Source of the DNA: Actinomycetota bacterium
GTDB lineage: Bacteria > Actinomycetota > Actinomycetes > S36-B12
Direction: 5' to 3'
Assembly (NCBI GenBank): GCA_016717115.1
Contig: JADKGE010000019.1
Coordinates: forward strand, 1 to 52,311
Length of the DNA stretch: 52,311 bases
In this document: positions 17,283 through 28,000 of the stretch, in pieces
Position numbering within the stretch: the first letter of the stretch is position 1
Layout of the letters: every line of letters starts with the position of its first letter
The notes under the pieces: generated by a model
What the model was told of the DNA's origin: nothing
What the model saw: only the letters and a program-made list of their open reading frames with translations
The model's database searches: none
Program-made: the position numbers and the translations under genes

Positions 17283-20200
17283 ATGCGGGACGACTCCCCT
17301 CAGTGGCGTGACGTCGGCGAGCCCGCATCTGCTGAGGAGGCCGACGCCTTCCGGGCGATCAAGCGCCTGCTGCCCGACGGAGCCATCTGCTGGGCGTGGT
17401 CGAACCTGACGTTCACCGACACGCGGGGCCGGCTCTCGGAGACCGACCTGCTGCTGCTGACACAGACCGGCATGACCCTGATCGAACTGAAGGGCTGGTC
17501 GGGCCGCATCACCGGTGCCCAGCAGCGGTGGGTGCTCGGCCGCGGCGAGGTCGACAACCCCCGGTACCTCACCGACAGGAAAGCCAAGTGGCTGAAGGGG
17601 CTGCTGGAGTACCTGCAGGAGGGCAACCGGCGGGTGCCGCTGCCGCACATCCGAGCCATCACCGTCCTGCACGGCCCCAACTGCGTGGTCGATCTCGACG
17701 ACCCCTCCAAGGCGGACACCTACGGTCTCGACGGGTACGACGTGGTGGGCGTCCCGCTGTTCAGCACCTACCTCGCGCAGCCGGTCATGAACATCCACGA
17801 CCAGGTCGACCGCCCCCGCGCCCGCGCAATCGTCGACCTGATCAACAAGGCGGGCTTCGCGCCGCCGGCTCGGGTCCGCATGGTGGGCCAGTACGCGGTG
17901 GACCGGCTCGCCCCGGTGGCGCAGGGTCCGACGTGGGCTGACGTCATCGCCGAGAACCCTCATATGCCGGGCCTGCGCAAGAGGATTCGGCTGTTCGACG
18001 TGCCCCGCGACTGCTCCGCCGAGCGGCGGGCACAGATCAAACGGGCTGCCGAGCGCGAGCTGCGCCTCACGAACGGACTCGCCCACCCTGGTGTCGTCGG
18101 ACCGTTCGACATCAGCCAGGACGAGCAGGGACGTCCCGCGCTCTTCTTCGACTTCGACCCCAAGGCGCAGCGTCTCGACGAGTGGCTGGCCAAGAACGAC
18201 GACATCCTCGGACTCGAGCGCAGGGTCGAGGTCATTCGCCGGCTTGGCGAGGTCATGCAATACGCCCACCACCGCGGCGTCACCCACCGGGCGCTCACGC
18301 CGCGCCAGGTGTATGTCGTCGACGAGCCGGGCAAGCCGCTGCTCGTGACCGTCCGCGACTGGCAGACGGGCCGCGAGAGCGCCGACGTCGTCCACTCCAC
18401 CGCCACCCGGCAGGCCACGGTCCTTCGAGGCACCCGGCACTTCATCGAGCTGGCCGATCAGGACACGTGGGTCTATCTCGCACCCGAGGCGAACATGGAC
18501 GACCCCGACGGCGTTGCCCTGGACGTCTACGGCCTCGGTGCGATCAGCTACCTGCTCCTCACGTCCGCTCCGCCAGCGAACTCGATGGCCGAGCTCGAGC
18601 AGCGCATCCGCGGCAGCATGGGGCTCGACCCGGGCGCGGAGATCGACGGGATGACCGAGGGGTTCCGCCAGCTGGTCATGCGGGCAACGCACCCGGCCGC
18701 CCGCCTGGAGCGCACGCAGAGCACGAGCGACTTCCTGCATGAACTGGACACCGCCATCGAGCAGTGGAAGGGCGCCGCCGAGCCGGATGTCGTCGTCGAC
18801 CCCCTCGAGGCCGACACGATGGACATCCTCACCGACGACCTCATCGTCGACGCTCGCCTGGGCAGCGGATCGACGGGGGTGGCCCTGCTGGTCAGCGACA
18901 CCGGCAGCGCCACGGAGGTCCAGTCGGTCCTGAAGATCGCCCATGACGCGTCCAAGGCGGCACGCCTGCAGGATGAGTACGAGGCGCTGCAGTCCCTCGA
19001 CAGCCCGCGGATCGTCAAGGCACTCAAGCCCCCGTTCGACCTGAGCGGCCGCCGCTGCCTCCAGCTCGAGGACGCGGGCCGGCCCACCTTGGGCGCACGC
19101 ATCCGCGACGTCGGCCGGCTCACCCTCGACCAGCTCGCCCAGTACGGCGCGGACCTGCTCGAGGCCGCCGCCCACATGGACTCGCGCGGCGTCCTGCACC
19201 GCGACATCAAGCCCGACAACCTCGGTGTGCGACCCGACCCGGCTGACCGCAGGCCGCGACTGGTGCTGTTCGACTTCTCACTCTCCAAGGAACCGCTGGA
19301 TCACATCGACGCGGGCACCCAGCCCTACCTCGATCCGTTCCTCGGCGGCGGCGGGGGAGGTCGGCGGCTTAGCTACGACCGGGCGGCAGAGCGGTTCGCC
19401 ATCGCGGTCACCCTGTTCGAGATGGCCACCGGCCAGCGACCGGTGTGGGGCAGCGGCGACGCGCACCCAGCCGCGATCGACGACGAGGTCACCCTCGTCG
19501 AGGACTACTTCGAGCCCGCCGTCGCCGCCCCGATGATGGCGTTCTTCGGCAAGGCTCTGGCGCGCGATTCCACGCAGCGCTTCGGCGACCTGTCCGACCT
19601 CGCCCAGGCGTGGGCAGCGCTGTTCGCCGCCACCGAGACCACGACCTACGCGCCCGACGACTCCGACGCCGGGGGCGAGCCCGCACGTCGCGTCGACGTG
19701 ACGGCGGCCATGCCCCTGACCGATTCGGGCGTGTCGGCCCGCGCCCAATCCGCGTTCCGGCAGCTCGACGTCTCGACCGTCGGCGAGGCCCTCGCCGTGG
19801 CGCCGCATCGCGTCAACGTCATCCCCGGCGCGGGGGAGCGCACCAAGCGTGAGATGCGCCAAGCCCTGCGCGACTGGCGGCGTGCCCTCGCGAAGCCACA
19901 CGGGGACACTGTCGCTAACGACGCCGCGGACCTCGAGAGCGATCGAGCCACTCCGGGCCGCGGCATCGACGCCCTCGCCCTCGCTCTCGTCCCCGGTCAC
20001 AGCGGCCGCAACCAGGCGCAGATCACCGTCGCCCGCATCCTCCTCGGGCTCGAGCAACCCGCACCCGAGGGCATGCCCGACTGGCCCAACCTCAGCGAGA
20101 TCTCCCGGTACCTGGGCGTCACCAGGCCCGCCGTCAGCCAGGTCCTCGACCGGCTCCGACCCGCATGGCTGCGCAAGACCGGCGCCGAGCACCTGGGTCT

Positions 20201-21497
20201 CACCGACGACGTCACCACCATCGTCACCCAGCAGGGCGGCATGGCCGAAGTCAGCGAGATCGCCCGAGGCCTGCTGGCAACCCGCGGCTCGGCCGCGGCT
20301 GAGCCCGAGCGCACGCGGCAGGCCATCGGTGTCGTCCGAGCCGTGGTCGAGGCCGACGAGAGCCTCGGCGGGGACGGCCGTCTCGCTGCTCGACGCATCG
20401 GCGACCGCATCGTGATCGCCCTCGAGCCAGACGACCCTGACGCGCCAGCGGCGGAGACCGCCCTTGACTACGTTCGCCTCATCGCCGACGAAGCCGACCG
20501 CCTCGCCACCCGTATCCCCGTGCCCCAACGAACCACAGTGCTCAGCACCCTGCGCTCCGTGCCGCTGCCCGCAGGCGCACCCACCCAGACGGACGACCGT
20601 CTCATCGCCTTGGCGGCAGCCGCCTCCGCGAACGCCGCTCGAGGCGCCCGCGGGGAGATCTACCCCCGCGGCCTCGAGGCCGCCCAGGCGCTCCGACTCA
20701 CCCTGGTCGGGGCCGCCGTCTCCCGGATGCACCTGACCCCCGAGGCACTTCAGCAGAAGGTGACCGCCCGATTCCCGCTAGCCGCGCCCCTGCCGACCCG
20801 ACCCGCCCTCGACGCGCTCGTCAAGGACGTCGACGAGACGCTGACCTGGAACGGCGCCGCGTACACCGCCCCCACCTCCCAGACCGGAGGCCTGCTGCTC
20901 ACCCAGCACGTGCTCACCACATACGGCGTCCCCCCCGAAGTGCCCCCCTACGACGAGATCGCGGCCCGCCTGCAGGGCTCGCTGCGGGCCGGCGGTTACC
21001 TCACCCTCGCGGTCGACCCGCGCCGCGTCGACCAGGCGGCCGCCGTCCTCGCCCGCACCTACGGACTGACCCGAGTCGACGTCACGGCCGAGCTGCTCGC
21101 CGCCGCAAAGGAGTACGCCGTGGAGGTGGGCGCGGACTGGTCGACGATCCTCGATGCCGACAAGGAGGTGCCCGGCACCCGCGATCGCGCGCTCCTGGAC
21201 TCTTTCGTGAAGGCCGCCCTCGACCGCCGTTTCCCCGACATCCTCGCCGCCACCGACCCCCTGCTCATCACGGATGCATCGATCCTGGGCCGCTACGGGC
21301 AGCAGCACTGGCTTGCCGACCTCGCCGACCTCGCCGGGAACCGGCCCGCGGCCCGCTGGCTCCTCGTCCCGCACCACGCCTCCGGCGGCCGGCCCACCCT
21401 CGACGCCCAGGTGCCCGCGCCGCTGGGCGCGGATGGCTACCTCGTCATCAACGCGGAGTTCCTCGCCGCACGGCAGGCATCGGAGCAGTCCGCATGA
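17283..21497 (+). CDS. pglW: BREX type 2 serine/threonine kinase PglW
   Basis: 1404 residues. The N-terminal NERD nuclease-related domain shows ETD at 53-55 and ELK at 68-70. A kinase-like domain at about 200-490 is degenerate, with HRA at 335-337 where HRD is expected. The second kinase domain at about 520-790 is intact: glycine loop LGSGSTG from 526, Lys551, HRDIKPDN at 639-646 and DFS at 664-666. Towards the C-terminus are a helix-hairpin-helix-like NVIPGAGERTK and a helix-turn-helix (LSEISRYLGVTRPAVSQVL). This domain order is that of PglW in the Streptomyces phage-growth-limitation system. It heads the operon and its stop overlaps pglX by ATGA. The cytoplasmic kinase probably controls the methylation/toxicity cycle. 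Confidence 0.93.
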   Translation: MRDDSPQWRDVGEPASAEEADAFRAIKRLLPDGAICWAWSNLTFTDTRGRLSETDLLLLTQTGMTLIELKGWSGRITGAQQRWVLGRGEVDNPRYLTDRKAKWLKGLLEYLQEGNRRVPLPHIRAITVLHGPNCVVDLDDPSKADTYGLDGYDVVGVPLFSTYLAQPVMNIHDQVDRPRARAIVDLINKAGFAPPARVRMVGQYAVDRLAPVAQGPTWADVIAENPHMPGLRKRIRLFDVPRDCSAERRAQIKRAAERELRLTNGLAHPGVVGPFDISQDEQGRPALFFDFDPKAQRLDEWLAKNDDILGLERRVEVIRRLGEVMQYAHHRGVTHRALTPRQVYVVDEPGKPLLVTVRDWQTGRESADVVHSTATRQATVLRGTRHFIELADQDTWVYLAPEANMDDPDGVALDVYGLGAISYLLLTSAPPANSMAELEQRIRGSMGLDPGAEIDGMTEGFRQLVMRATHPAARLERTQSTSDFLHELDTAIEQWKGAAEPDVVVDPLEADTMDILTDDLIVDARLGSGSTGVALLVSDTGSATEVQSVLKIAHDASKAARLQDEYEALQSLDSPRIVKALKPPFDLSGRRCLQLEDAGRPTLGARIRDVGRLTLDQLAQYGADLLEAAAHMDSRGVLHRDIKPDNLGVRPDPADRRPRLVLFDFSLSKEPLDHIDAGTQPYLDPFLGGGGGGRRLSYDRAAERFAIAVTLFEMATGQRPVWGSGDAHPAAIDDEVTLVEDYFEPAVAAPMMAFFGKALARDSTQRFGDLSDLAQAWAALFAATETTTYAPDDSDAGGEPARRVDVTAAMPLTDSGVSARAQSAFRQLDVSTVGEALAVAPHRVNVIPGAGERTKREMRQALRDWRRALAKPHGDTVANDAADLESDRATPGRGIDALALALVPGHSGRNQAQITVARILLGLEQPAPEGMPDWPNLSEISRYLGVTRPAVSQVLDRLRPAWLRKTGAEHLGLTDDVTTIVTQQGGMAEVSEIARGLLATRGSAAAEPERTRQAIGVVRAVVEADESLGGDGRLAARRIGDRIVIALEPDDPDAPAAETALDYVRLIADEADRLATRIPVPQRTTVLSTLRSVPLPAGAPTQTDDRLIALAAAASANAARGARGEIYPRGLEAAQALRLTLVGAAVSRMHLTPEALQQKVTARFPLAAPLPTRPALDALVKDVDETLTWNGAAYTAPTSQTGGLLLTQHVLTTYGVPPEVPPYDEIAARLQGSLRAGGYLTLAVDPRRVDQAAAVLARTYGLTRVDVTAELLAAAKEYAVEVGADWSTILDADKEVPGTRDRALLDSFVKAALDRRFPDILAATDPLLITDASILGRYGQQHWLADLADLAGNRPAARWLLVPHHASGGRPTLDAQVPAPLGADGYLVINAEFLAARQASEQSA

Positions 21498-24400
21498 CCG
21501 CGGCTGGCAGCACCACACTCGTCAAGGACCTGCAGCGGCAGGTGAAACTCCTCACCGACGACCTCCGCACGCGCAGCGACGACCCCGCCGATGCGTGGGG
21601 CCAGGAGCTCAACGCCGAGTTCCAGACCGCGACCGAACGCGGACGCACTGGTCTTTCCTGGAGTGAATGGCGCGACGGTGAGGTCGACCTCGCCGCCGTC
21701 GCCTGGGTGCTCGCGACGGTGTTCATCCGGTTCTGCGAGGACAACGACCTCATCGACGGGCCATGGATCACCGGTGAAGGTGCGCGACACAGTCAGGCCG
21801 CTGACAACGAAACTGCGTTCTATCAGGCCGAGCCCAGCCGCAATGCCCGTGACTGGCTGCGCGCCGGCTTCGAGGCGCTCGCGAGTCTCCCGGCGGGGAA
21901 GGCACTGCTGAACAAGCACAACCTCGTCTGGCGTGCACCCATAAGTGCCGACGCCGCCCAGCAGCTCCTCACCTTCTGGCGGAAGCAGAACGCCGATGGC
22001 TCCCTGACGCATGACTTCACTGACCCCGAACTCGACACGCGATTCCTCGGCGACCTCTACCAGGACCTTAGTGACCACGCGAAGAAGAAGTACGCGCTCC
22101 TGCAGACGCCCGTCTTCGTCGAGGAGTTCATCCTCGATCGCACCTTGACGCCAGCGATCACCGAGTTCGGCCTCGACGGCCTGAAGATGATCGACCCGAC
22201 CTGTGGCTCCGGTCACTTCCTCCTCGGTGCCTTCGACCGGCTCCTCGCGGATTGGCATCGAAAGGCCCCGGCAATGGACACCCGCGAAAGGGTGCAGAAG
22301 GCACTCGACTCCGTCAACGGCGTCGACCTCAATCCGTTCGCCGTCGCGATCGCACGCTTTCGACTCACCGTCGCCGCACTACGCGCATCCGGTGTCACGC
22401 GACTCAAGGATGCGCCCGCCTATCGCATCAACCTCGCCACCGGCGACTCGCTGCTCTATGGGCACAGCGGCCGCCAAGGCGACCTGCTGGATCTCGTCGA
22501 CGACGACGGTGCAGCGTCGTTCACCTATGCGAACGAGGACGTCGCCGAACACCCGCACATCCTCGATCGCGGCAGCTACCACGTCGTTGTCGGCAACCCG
22601 CCCTACATCACAGTGAAGGACAAGGCGCTCAACGAGCTCTACCGTGCCTCTTACAAGACCTGCAAGGGCAAGTACGCCCTGAGCGTTCCGTTCATGGAAC
22701 TGTTCTTCGAGTTAGCGGTGAAGGCAGACGGCAACTCACCCGCTGGCTGGGTGGGCCAGATCACCAGCAACTCATTCATGAAGCGCGAGTTCGGTTCAAG
22801 GCTCATTGAGGACCTGCTATCGGGTAACGGGGCGCTCGTCCACACCAATCCAGTTGACCTCACGTATGTGATCGACACAGCAGGTGCCTACATCCCGGGT
22901 CACGGCACTCCAACGGTCATACTCATTGGACGCCACCGAAGACCTGTGGGTGAAGCGGTCCGTGCTGCGCTTGGCGTCCGAGGAGAGCCAGGTGTCCCTC
23001 AAGATCCGACGCAGGGGCTGGTCTGGAGCGAGATTCGAGACCACATTGATGCGGGAAGCTGCGACGGAAGCTACGTGACAGTGGTTGATCTCCACCGACA
23101 GACGCTTGCGACTTTCCCCTGGTCACTGAGCGGTGGCGGCGCTGGCAAGCTTCTGCACGAGCTCGAGGATCACTGCTCGATGCGTCTCATTGACCTTGGG
23201 GTCGACATTGGTGAATCGGTTATTACCGGCGAAGATGACGCCTTCATCGTCCCTCGTCGCGTAGCACGCGCTCGTGATCTGCCGTTGGAGTCGCCAGGCT
23301 TTGTGGAGGGGTACCAGGTGCGTGACTTCACGATCGAGGATTCCGATGTGTTCATCTGCGCACTCGAGCGGACTGGCGCCTTTGTTGAACCATCCCGAGC
23401 GCAGAGTGCCTTCTGGTGGCCATTCCGTAGCGGACTGCGCGAGCGGCTCTACTTCGGCCAGACTCCGGAGGCTCGGGGCCTGAGGTGGTTCGATCCTGTG
23501 ATCTATTTTGGAAAGCGCCACGCGAACAACTACGCGATTCCGTTTCCCTTCGTAGCCACCCATGTCAACTTCGCGTTCGACCGCCGAGGCAGTGTCTACA
23601 ACAAGTCGGCCCGCCCGGTCCGCCTTCCAGGAGGAGCCTCTGAAGAGCAGTACTTGGACTTGCTTGGGGTGTTGAACTCGTCGGTGGCGTGCTTCTGGCT
23701 CAAGCAGGTCAGTTATCCAAAGGGTGGAGATCCGGTGGGTCAGGACGGGGCCCGGGTTAGCGCCGAGAGTTGGAGTGACCGCTATGAGTTCACGGGGACG
23801 AAGTTGCAGGAGTTCCCACTGCCGTCGTGCTTCCCGCGAGACCGCGCGCGGCATCTTGACGTGTTGGCGCAGCGGGCCGCGCTGAACCTGCCCGTCGAGG
23901 TGCTTCGTGGTGAGGTGTCGCGCGTTTCGCTGGCGCAGGCACGGGAGACGTGGCATGCATGCCGCGCGCAGATGGTGTTCGAGCAAGAGGAGCTCGACTG
24001 GGAGGTGTATCGCCTCTACGGCCTGATCGACGAGGACCTGACCTGCTCAGGTGGCGGCCTCGAGCACCTCGAGCTCGGGCAGCGGGCGTTCGAGATTGCG
24101 CTGGCGCGAAGGGTCGCCGACGGGTCGGAGGACACGGCCTGGTTCGAGCGGCATGGATCTACGCCGATCACCGAGATCCCGGCGGAGTGGCCGGATGAAT
24201 ACAAGGCGCTGATGGAGAAGAGGCTCGACCTGGTCACATCGGATCCGTCTATCGGGCTGCTGGAGCGCCCGGAGTACAAGCGGCGCTGGCAGTCGGCGAC
24301 TTGGGACGACCTGCTGCCTGATGCGCTGCTGTCGTTCATCCTCGACAAGCTGGAGACGCCGGAGTTGTGGTCGGACGTGTCCGGACCGGCAGTGCTTTCG

Positions 24401-25042
24401 GTGGCGCAGCTTGCCGACCGGGTGCGCGGTGACGCTGACCTCGTCGAGGCGGTTCGGATGCTGCGAGGTGCCGTCGAGGTCGATCTGACCAAGGAGCTGG
24501 GCAAGCTCCTCGCGGAGAAGACCGTTCCTCACCTGGCTGCCTTGCGCCACAAGGATTCCGGGCTGCGCAAGCGGGCGGAGTGGGAGAGCGTGTGGGATCT
24601 GCAGCGCCGTGAGGATGCTGGGGAACGGGTGCAGATCCCGGTGCCACCGAAGTACCAGCCGGTCGACTTCAAGAAGACGTGGTACTGGCAGGCTCGCGGC
24701 AAGCTGGATGTGCCGAAGGAGCGGTTCATCTCCTACCCGGGTGCCGGTCGCGCCGGCGACGCGTCGCTGGTGGTCGGCTGGGCCGGCTGGGACCACCTTG
24801 AGCAGGCCCGTGCGCTGGCCCGACTGATCATGGACCGCACGACGGCCGAGGGCTGGGACGATGTTCGGCTGCTGCCGCTCCTCGCGGGACTCGTCGAGCT
24901 CGAGCCGTGGCTCCACCAATGGCATGACGACCCCGACCCGCTGTTCGGCGGCTCGCCGGCGGGGTTCATGACTGGTTTCATCGATGATCAGCTCGCTGCT
25001 CTCGGCAAGACTCGTGACGACTGCAAGGCATGGAGACCCTGA
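21494..25042 (+). CDS. pglX: BREX type 2 adenine-specific DNA methyltransferase PglX
   Basis: 1182 residues, starting at ATG 21494 within the pglW stop. The SAM-binding motif DPTCGSGHF starts at Asp234 and the catalytic NPPY is at 368-371, typical of gamma-class N6-adenine methyltransferases. The long region after residue 400 would hold target recognition and BREX-specific domains. PglX marks host DNA at a non-palindromic site in BREX systems, which lets the rest of the system tell self from phage; the recognition sequence cannot be read from here. Full length, no frameshift seen. In Streptomyces pglX the reading frame can phase-vary at a G tract; I noticed no long G tract. Confidence 0.93.
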   Translation: MTAAGSTTLVKDLQRQVKLLTDDLRTRSDDPADAWGQELNAEFQTATERGRTGLSWSEWRDGEVDLAAVAWVLATVFIRFCEDNDLIDGPWITGEGARHSQAADNETAFYQAEPSRNARDWLRAGFEALASLPAGKALLNKHNLVWRAPISADAAQQLLTFWRKQNADGSLTHDFTDPELDTRFLGDLYQDLSDHAKKKYALLQTPVFVEEFILDRTLTPAITEFGLDGLKMIDPTCGSGHFLLGAFDRLLADWHRKAPAMDTRERVQKALDSVNGVDLNPFAVAIARFRLTVAALRASGVTRLKDAPAYRINLATGDSLLYGHSGRQGDLLDLVDDDGAASFTYANEDVAEHPHILDRGSYHVVVGNPPYITVKDKALNELYRASYKTCKGKYALSVPFMELFFELAVKADGNSPAGWVGQITSNSFMKREFGSRLIEDLLSGNGALVHTNPVDLTYVIDTAGAYIPGHGTPTVILIGRHRRPVGEAVRAALGVRGEPGVPQDPTQGLVWSEIRDHIDAGSCDGSYVTVVDLHRQTLATFPWSLSGGGAGKLLHELEDHCSMRLIDLGVDIGESVITGEDDAFIVPRRVARARDLPLESPGFVEGYQVRDFTIEDSDVFICALERTGAFVEPSRAQSAFWWPFRSGLRERLYFGQTPEARGLRWFDPVIYFGKRHANNYAIPFPFVATHVNFAFDRRGSVYNKSARPVRLPGGASEEQYLDLLGVLNSSVACFWLKQVSYPKGGDPVGQDGARVSAESWSDRYEFTGTKLQEFPLPSCFPRDRARHLDVLAQRAALNLPVEVLRGEVSRVSLAQARETWHACRAQMVFEQEELDWEVYRLYGLIDEDLTCSGGGLEHLELGQRAFEIALARRVADGSEDTAWFERHGSTPITEIPAEWPDEYKALMEKRLDLVTSDPSIGLLERPEYKRRWQSATWDDLLPDALLSFILDKLETPELWSDVSGPAVLSVAQLADRVRGDADLVEAVRMLRGAVEVDLTKELGKLLAEKTVPHLAALRHKDSGLRKRAEWESVWDLQRREDAGERVQIPVPPKYQPVDFKKTWYWQARGKLDVPKERFISYPGAGRAGDASLVVGWAGWDHLEQARALARLIMDRTTAEGWDDVRLLPLLAGLVELEPWLHQWHDDPDPLFGGSPAGFMTGFIDDQLAALGKTRDDCKAWRP

Positions 25043-28000
25043 TGCTGCTGCGTGATGCGATCGACATCCCGAAAGTCCTGGCCGCCTCCGACTTCGTGAT
25101 CAAGCTCGATGCCGGGGTCGAGCAGGCCCAGCGGACGATCGACGAGTACGTCGTCACTGACTCCCTGGCCCTGTCGTATGGGAAGGCCCTCGACTACCTG
25201 GCCCATGCCCTGGAGACGAGCAGCGATCAGGGCGCGTTCGTGCATGGCTCGTTCGGCTCGGGCAAGAGCCACTTCATGGCCGTTCTGCATCTGCTGATCA
25301 ACGCCAACCCGGCAGCGCGGGCGCTGCCCGGCCTGCAGGGCGTGATTGCGACGCATGAGGCCGCCCTGGCTGCCAACGTCCTGACGCTCGACTACCACCT
25401 GATCGGTGCCACGTCCTTCGAGAGCGCCCTGTACTCCGGGTACCTGCGCCAGGTCAGGCACCTGCATCCGGAAGCGCCGCTGCCGCTGCTCCACAAGTCC
25501 GATGCGCTGTTCGCCAATGCGGCGTCGCTGCGAGAGCAGATCGGCGATGACGCGTTCTTCGGCGGGCTGCCGGCCGCGTCCGGCTGGGGTGGATTCGCCG
25601 GTGGCTGGAACGCGCAGTCGTACGACGCGGCGGTGGCGGGGGCGATCGACGCGACCGATCGGCTCAGCCTGGCATCGGACCTGGTGGCGACGTACTTCGG
25701 CGGCTACGTGCACACGGGGGAGTGGCTCGGCATCGAGGAGGGCCTTCGGGTCATGGCCGAGCACGCCAAGGCGCTGGGCTACCAGGCCGTCGTACTGTTC
25801 CTCGACGAGCTGGTGCTGTGGCTGGCCACGCACCTGGGCGACTCGACGTTCGTCCAGACGGAAGGGTCCAAGGTCGCCAAGCTCGTGGAGGCAGGCATCG
25901 GGCGGCGCGCGCTGCCGATCGTCTCGTTCGTGGCCCGGCAGCGCGACCTCAAGGACTTCCTCGGCGACTCCATCCCCGGCGCCGAGCGCGTGGCCATCGG
26001 CCAGACCTTCACCTGGTGGGAGGACCGCTTCAACAAGATCCAGCTCAACGCCGCCGACCTGGCCGAGATCGCCCACAAGCGGCTGCTCGAACCCACATCG
26101 CCCGAGGGCGCCGCCGCCCTGGCCACGGCCCTGGCCGACGTGAAGCGCAACACCCGGGCGTGGGATGCGCTGCTGACCGACGAACAGGGAGCCGACGAAG
26201 CCGACTTCGCCCGCGTCTACCCGTTCTCGCCTGCACTCGTCGACACCCTGGTGGCCCTATCCGGTCTCCTTCAGCGCGAGCGCACCGCCCTGAAGGTCAT
26301 GGCGCAGCTGCTGGTCTCCGGCCGCGACATCCTGCAGGTGTCCGACGTGATCCCCGTCGGCGACCTGTATGACGTGATGGTCGAGGGCGGTGACACACCC
26401 CTGACGGACGAGATGCGCGTCCACTTCGCCATCGCCCGCGACCTGTACCGCAGCAAACTGCGCCCGATCCTGCTCGCCGAGCACCGGCTGACCGAGGCAG
26501 ACGTGGCGGGCTCGCGCCCCGGCGCGATCGCCGCCGACGCGCCCGCGTCCGTCGCGATCTTCTTCACCGATGACCGACTCGTGAAGACACTCCTCGTCGC
26601 GGCCCTCGCCCCGGCGACGTCGGCGCTGCGCGGCCTGACCGCCTCGCGACTGGCGTACCTCAACCACGGCACCGTCGCCACGCCGATACCGGGCACCGAG
26701 GTCACAGCCGTCCTGACCAAGGTCCGCTCATGGGCGCAGCAGGTCGGCGAGCTCCAGGTGGGCGACGGGCAGGACCCGGTCATCTCGCTCGCCCTGTCCG
26801 GGGTCGACTACAACTCCGTCATCGAGCGGGTCCGTCACGAGGACACCACCGGTGCCCGCCGCAGCCTCCTGCGCCGCATCGTGTTCGAGCAGATCGGCAT
26901 TCCGGCCGGCAGCTTCCTTCTCGCCGAGAACCCCCACTCGGCAATCTGGCGCGGCAGCAAGCGCACGATCGACATCACCTTCGGCAACGTGCGCGACGCC
27001 AACGAGCTGCCGGACGACGCGATGCGCGCCAACGGCGACACGTGGAAGCTCATCATCGACTACCCCTTCGACGCCGGCGACTTCAGCCCCAACGACGACC
27101 TGGCCCGCATCGACCGGCTGCGCGAGTCGGGCCTGTCCAGCCGCACCGTCGCGTGGGTACCGGGGTTCCTCACCACCGCGCGCCAGGACGACATCGGCAC
27201 CCTCGTGCTGCTGGAGTACCTGCTCGCCGGCGCGGCGGACGCCTTCGAGCAGCACTCCGCGCACCTGCCGACCGAGAGCCGCCAGCCCGCCAAGGCGCTG
27301 CTGGAGAACCGCCGCCGGTCGCTGCGCGAGTCCCTCGCCGGCGTCATCCGCCAGGCGTACGGGGCGGCCAGGATCGACCCGCGCGACATCGACACGACCT
27401 ATGGGGAGTTCGCGCCGTTCGCCACCCTCGACCCGGGCCTGACCCTGCAACCGCTCGTGGGCGCGACCCTCGCCGACGCGATGTCCAACCTGATCGACCA
27501 GATGCTGACCTCGCAGTTCCCCGGACACCCGCGGTTCGAGCCGGGCCATGCCGAGGTCAAGAGGGCCGAGCTCAACACGGTCCTGGGGCATGTGGCCCAA
27601 GCCGTGGCGTCGGGCGGCCGCGTCGATCCGGTCGAGACCGCCAAGCGCGGCACCATGACCCGCGTCGCCAACCCGCTGCACGTCGGCGAGATGCTCGAGA
27701 ACCACTACGTGTTCAACCAGGCCAACTTCACCTGGCGCAACTTCTTCACCCAGCGGGCCGCGGAGGAGGGCATCACCACGATCCCCATGACCCGCATCCG
27801 GTCCTGGCTCACGCCCTATGGGCTGGCCAGGGAGGTCGAGAACCTCCTCGCGGCCGCGTGGGCCTTGCTCGACGACAAGCAATGGGTCCAGGCCGGCGGC
27901 ACCGTGCAGATCACGGCCGTCGAGCTGGTCAACGACAACCTCGAGCTGCGCGAGCCGACCCTGCCCTCGGAAGACGAATGGAACCTCGCGCGGGAGCGCG

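Noticed and set aside
16950..19199. 749-aa minus-strand open frame opposite pglW
   Set aside because: Antisense shadow of a high-GC gene; the plus strand carries the NERD and kinase motifs and this frame gives a His/Arg/Val-rich peptide with no motif.
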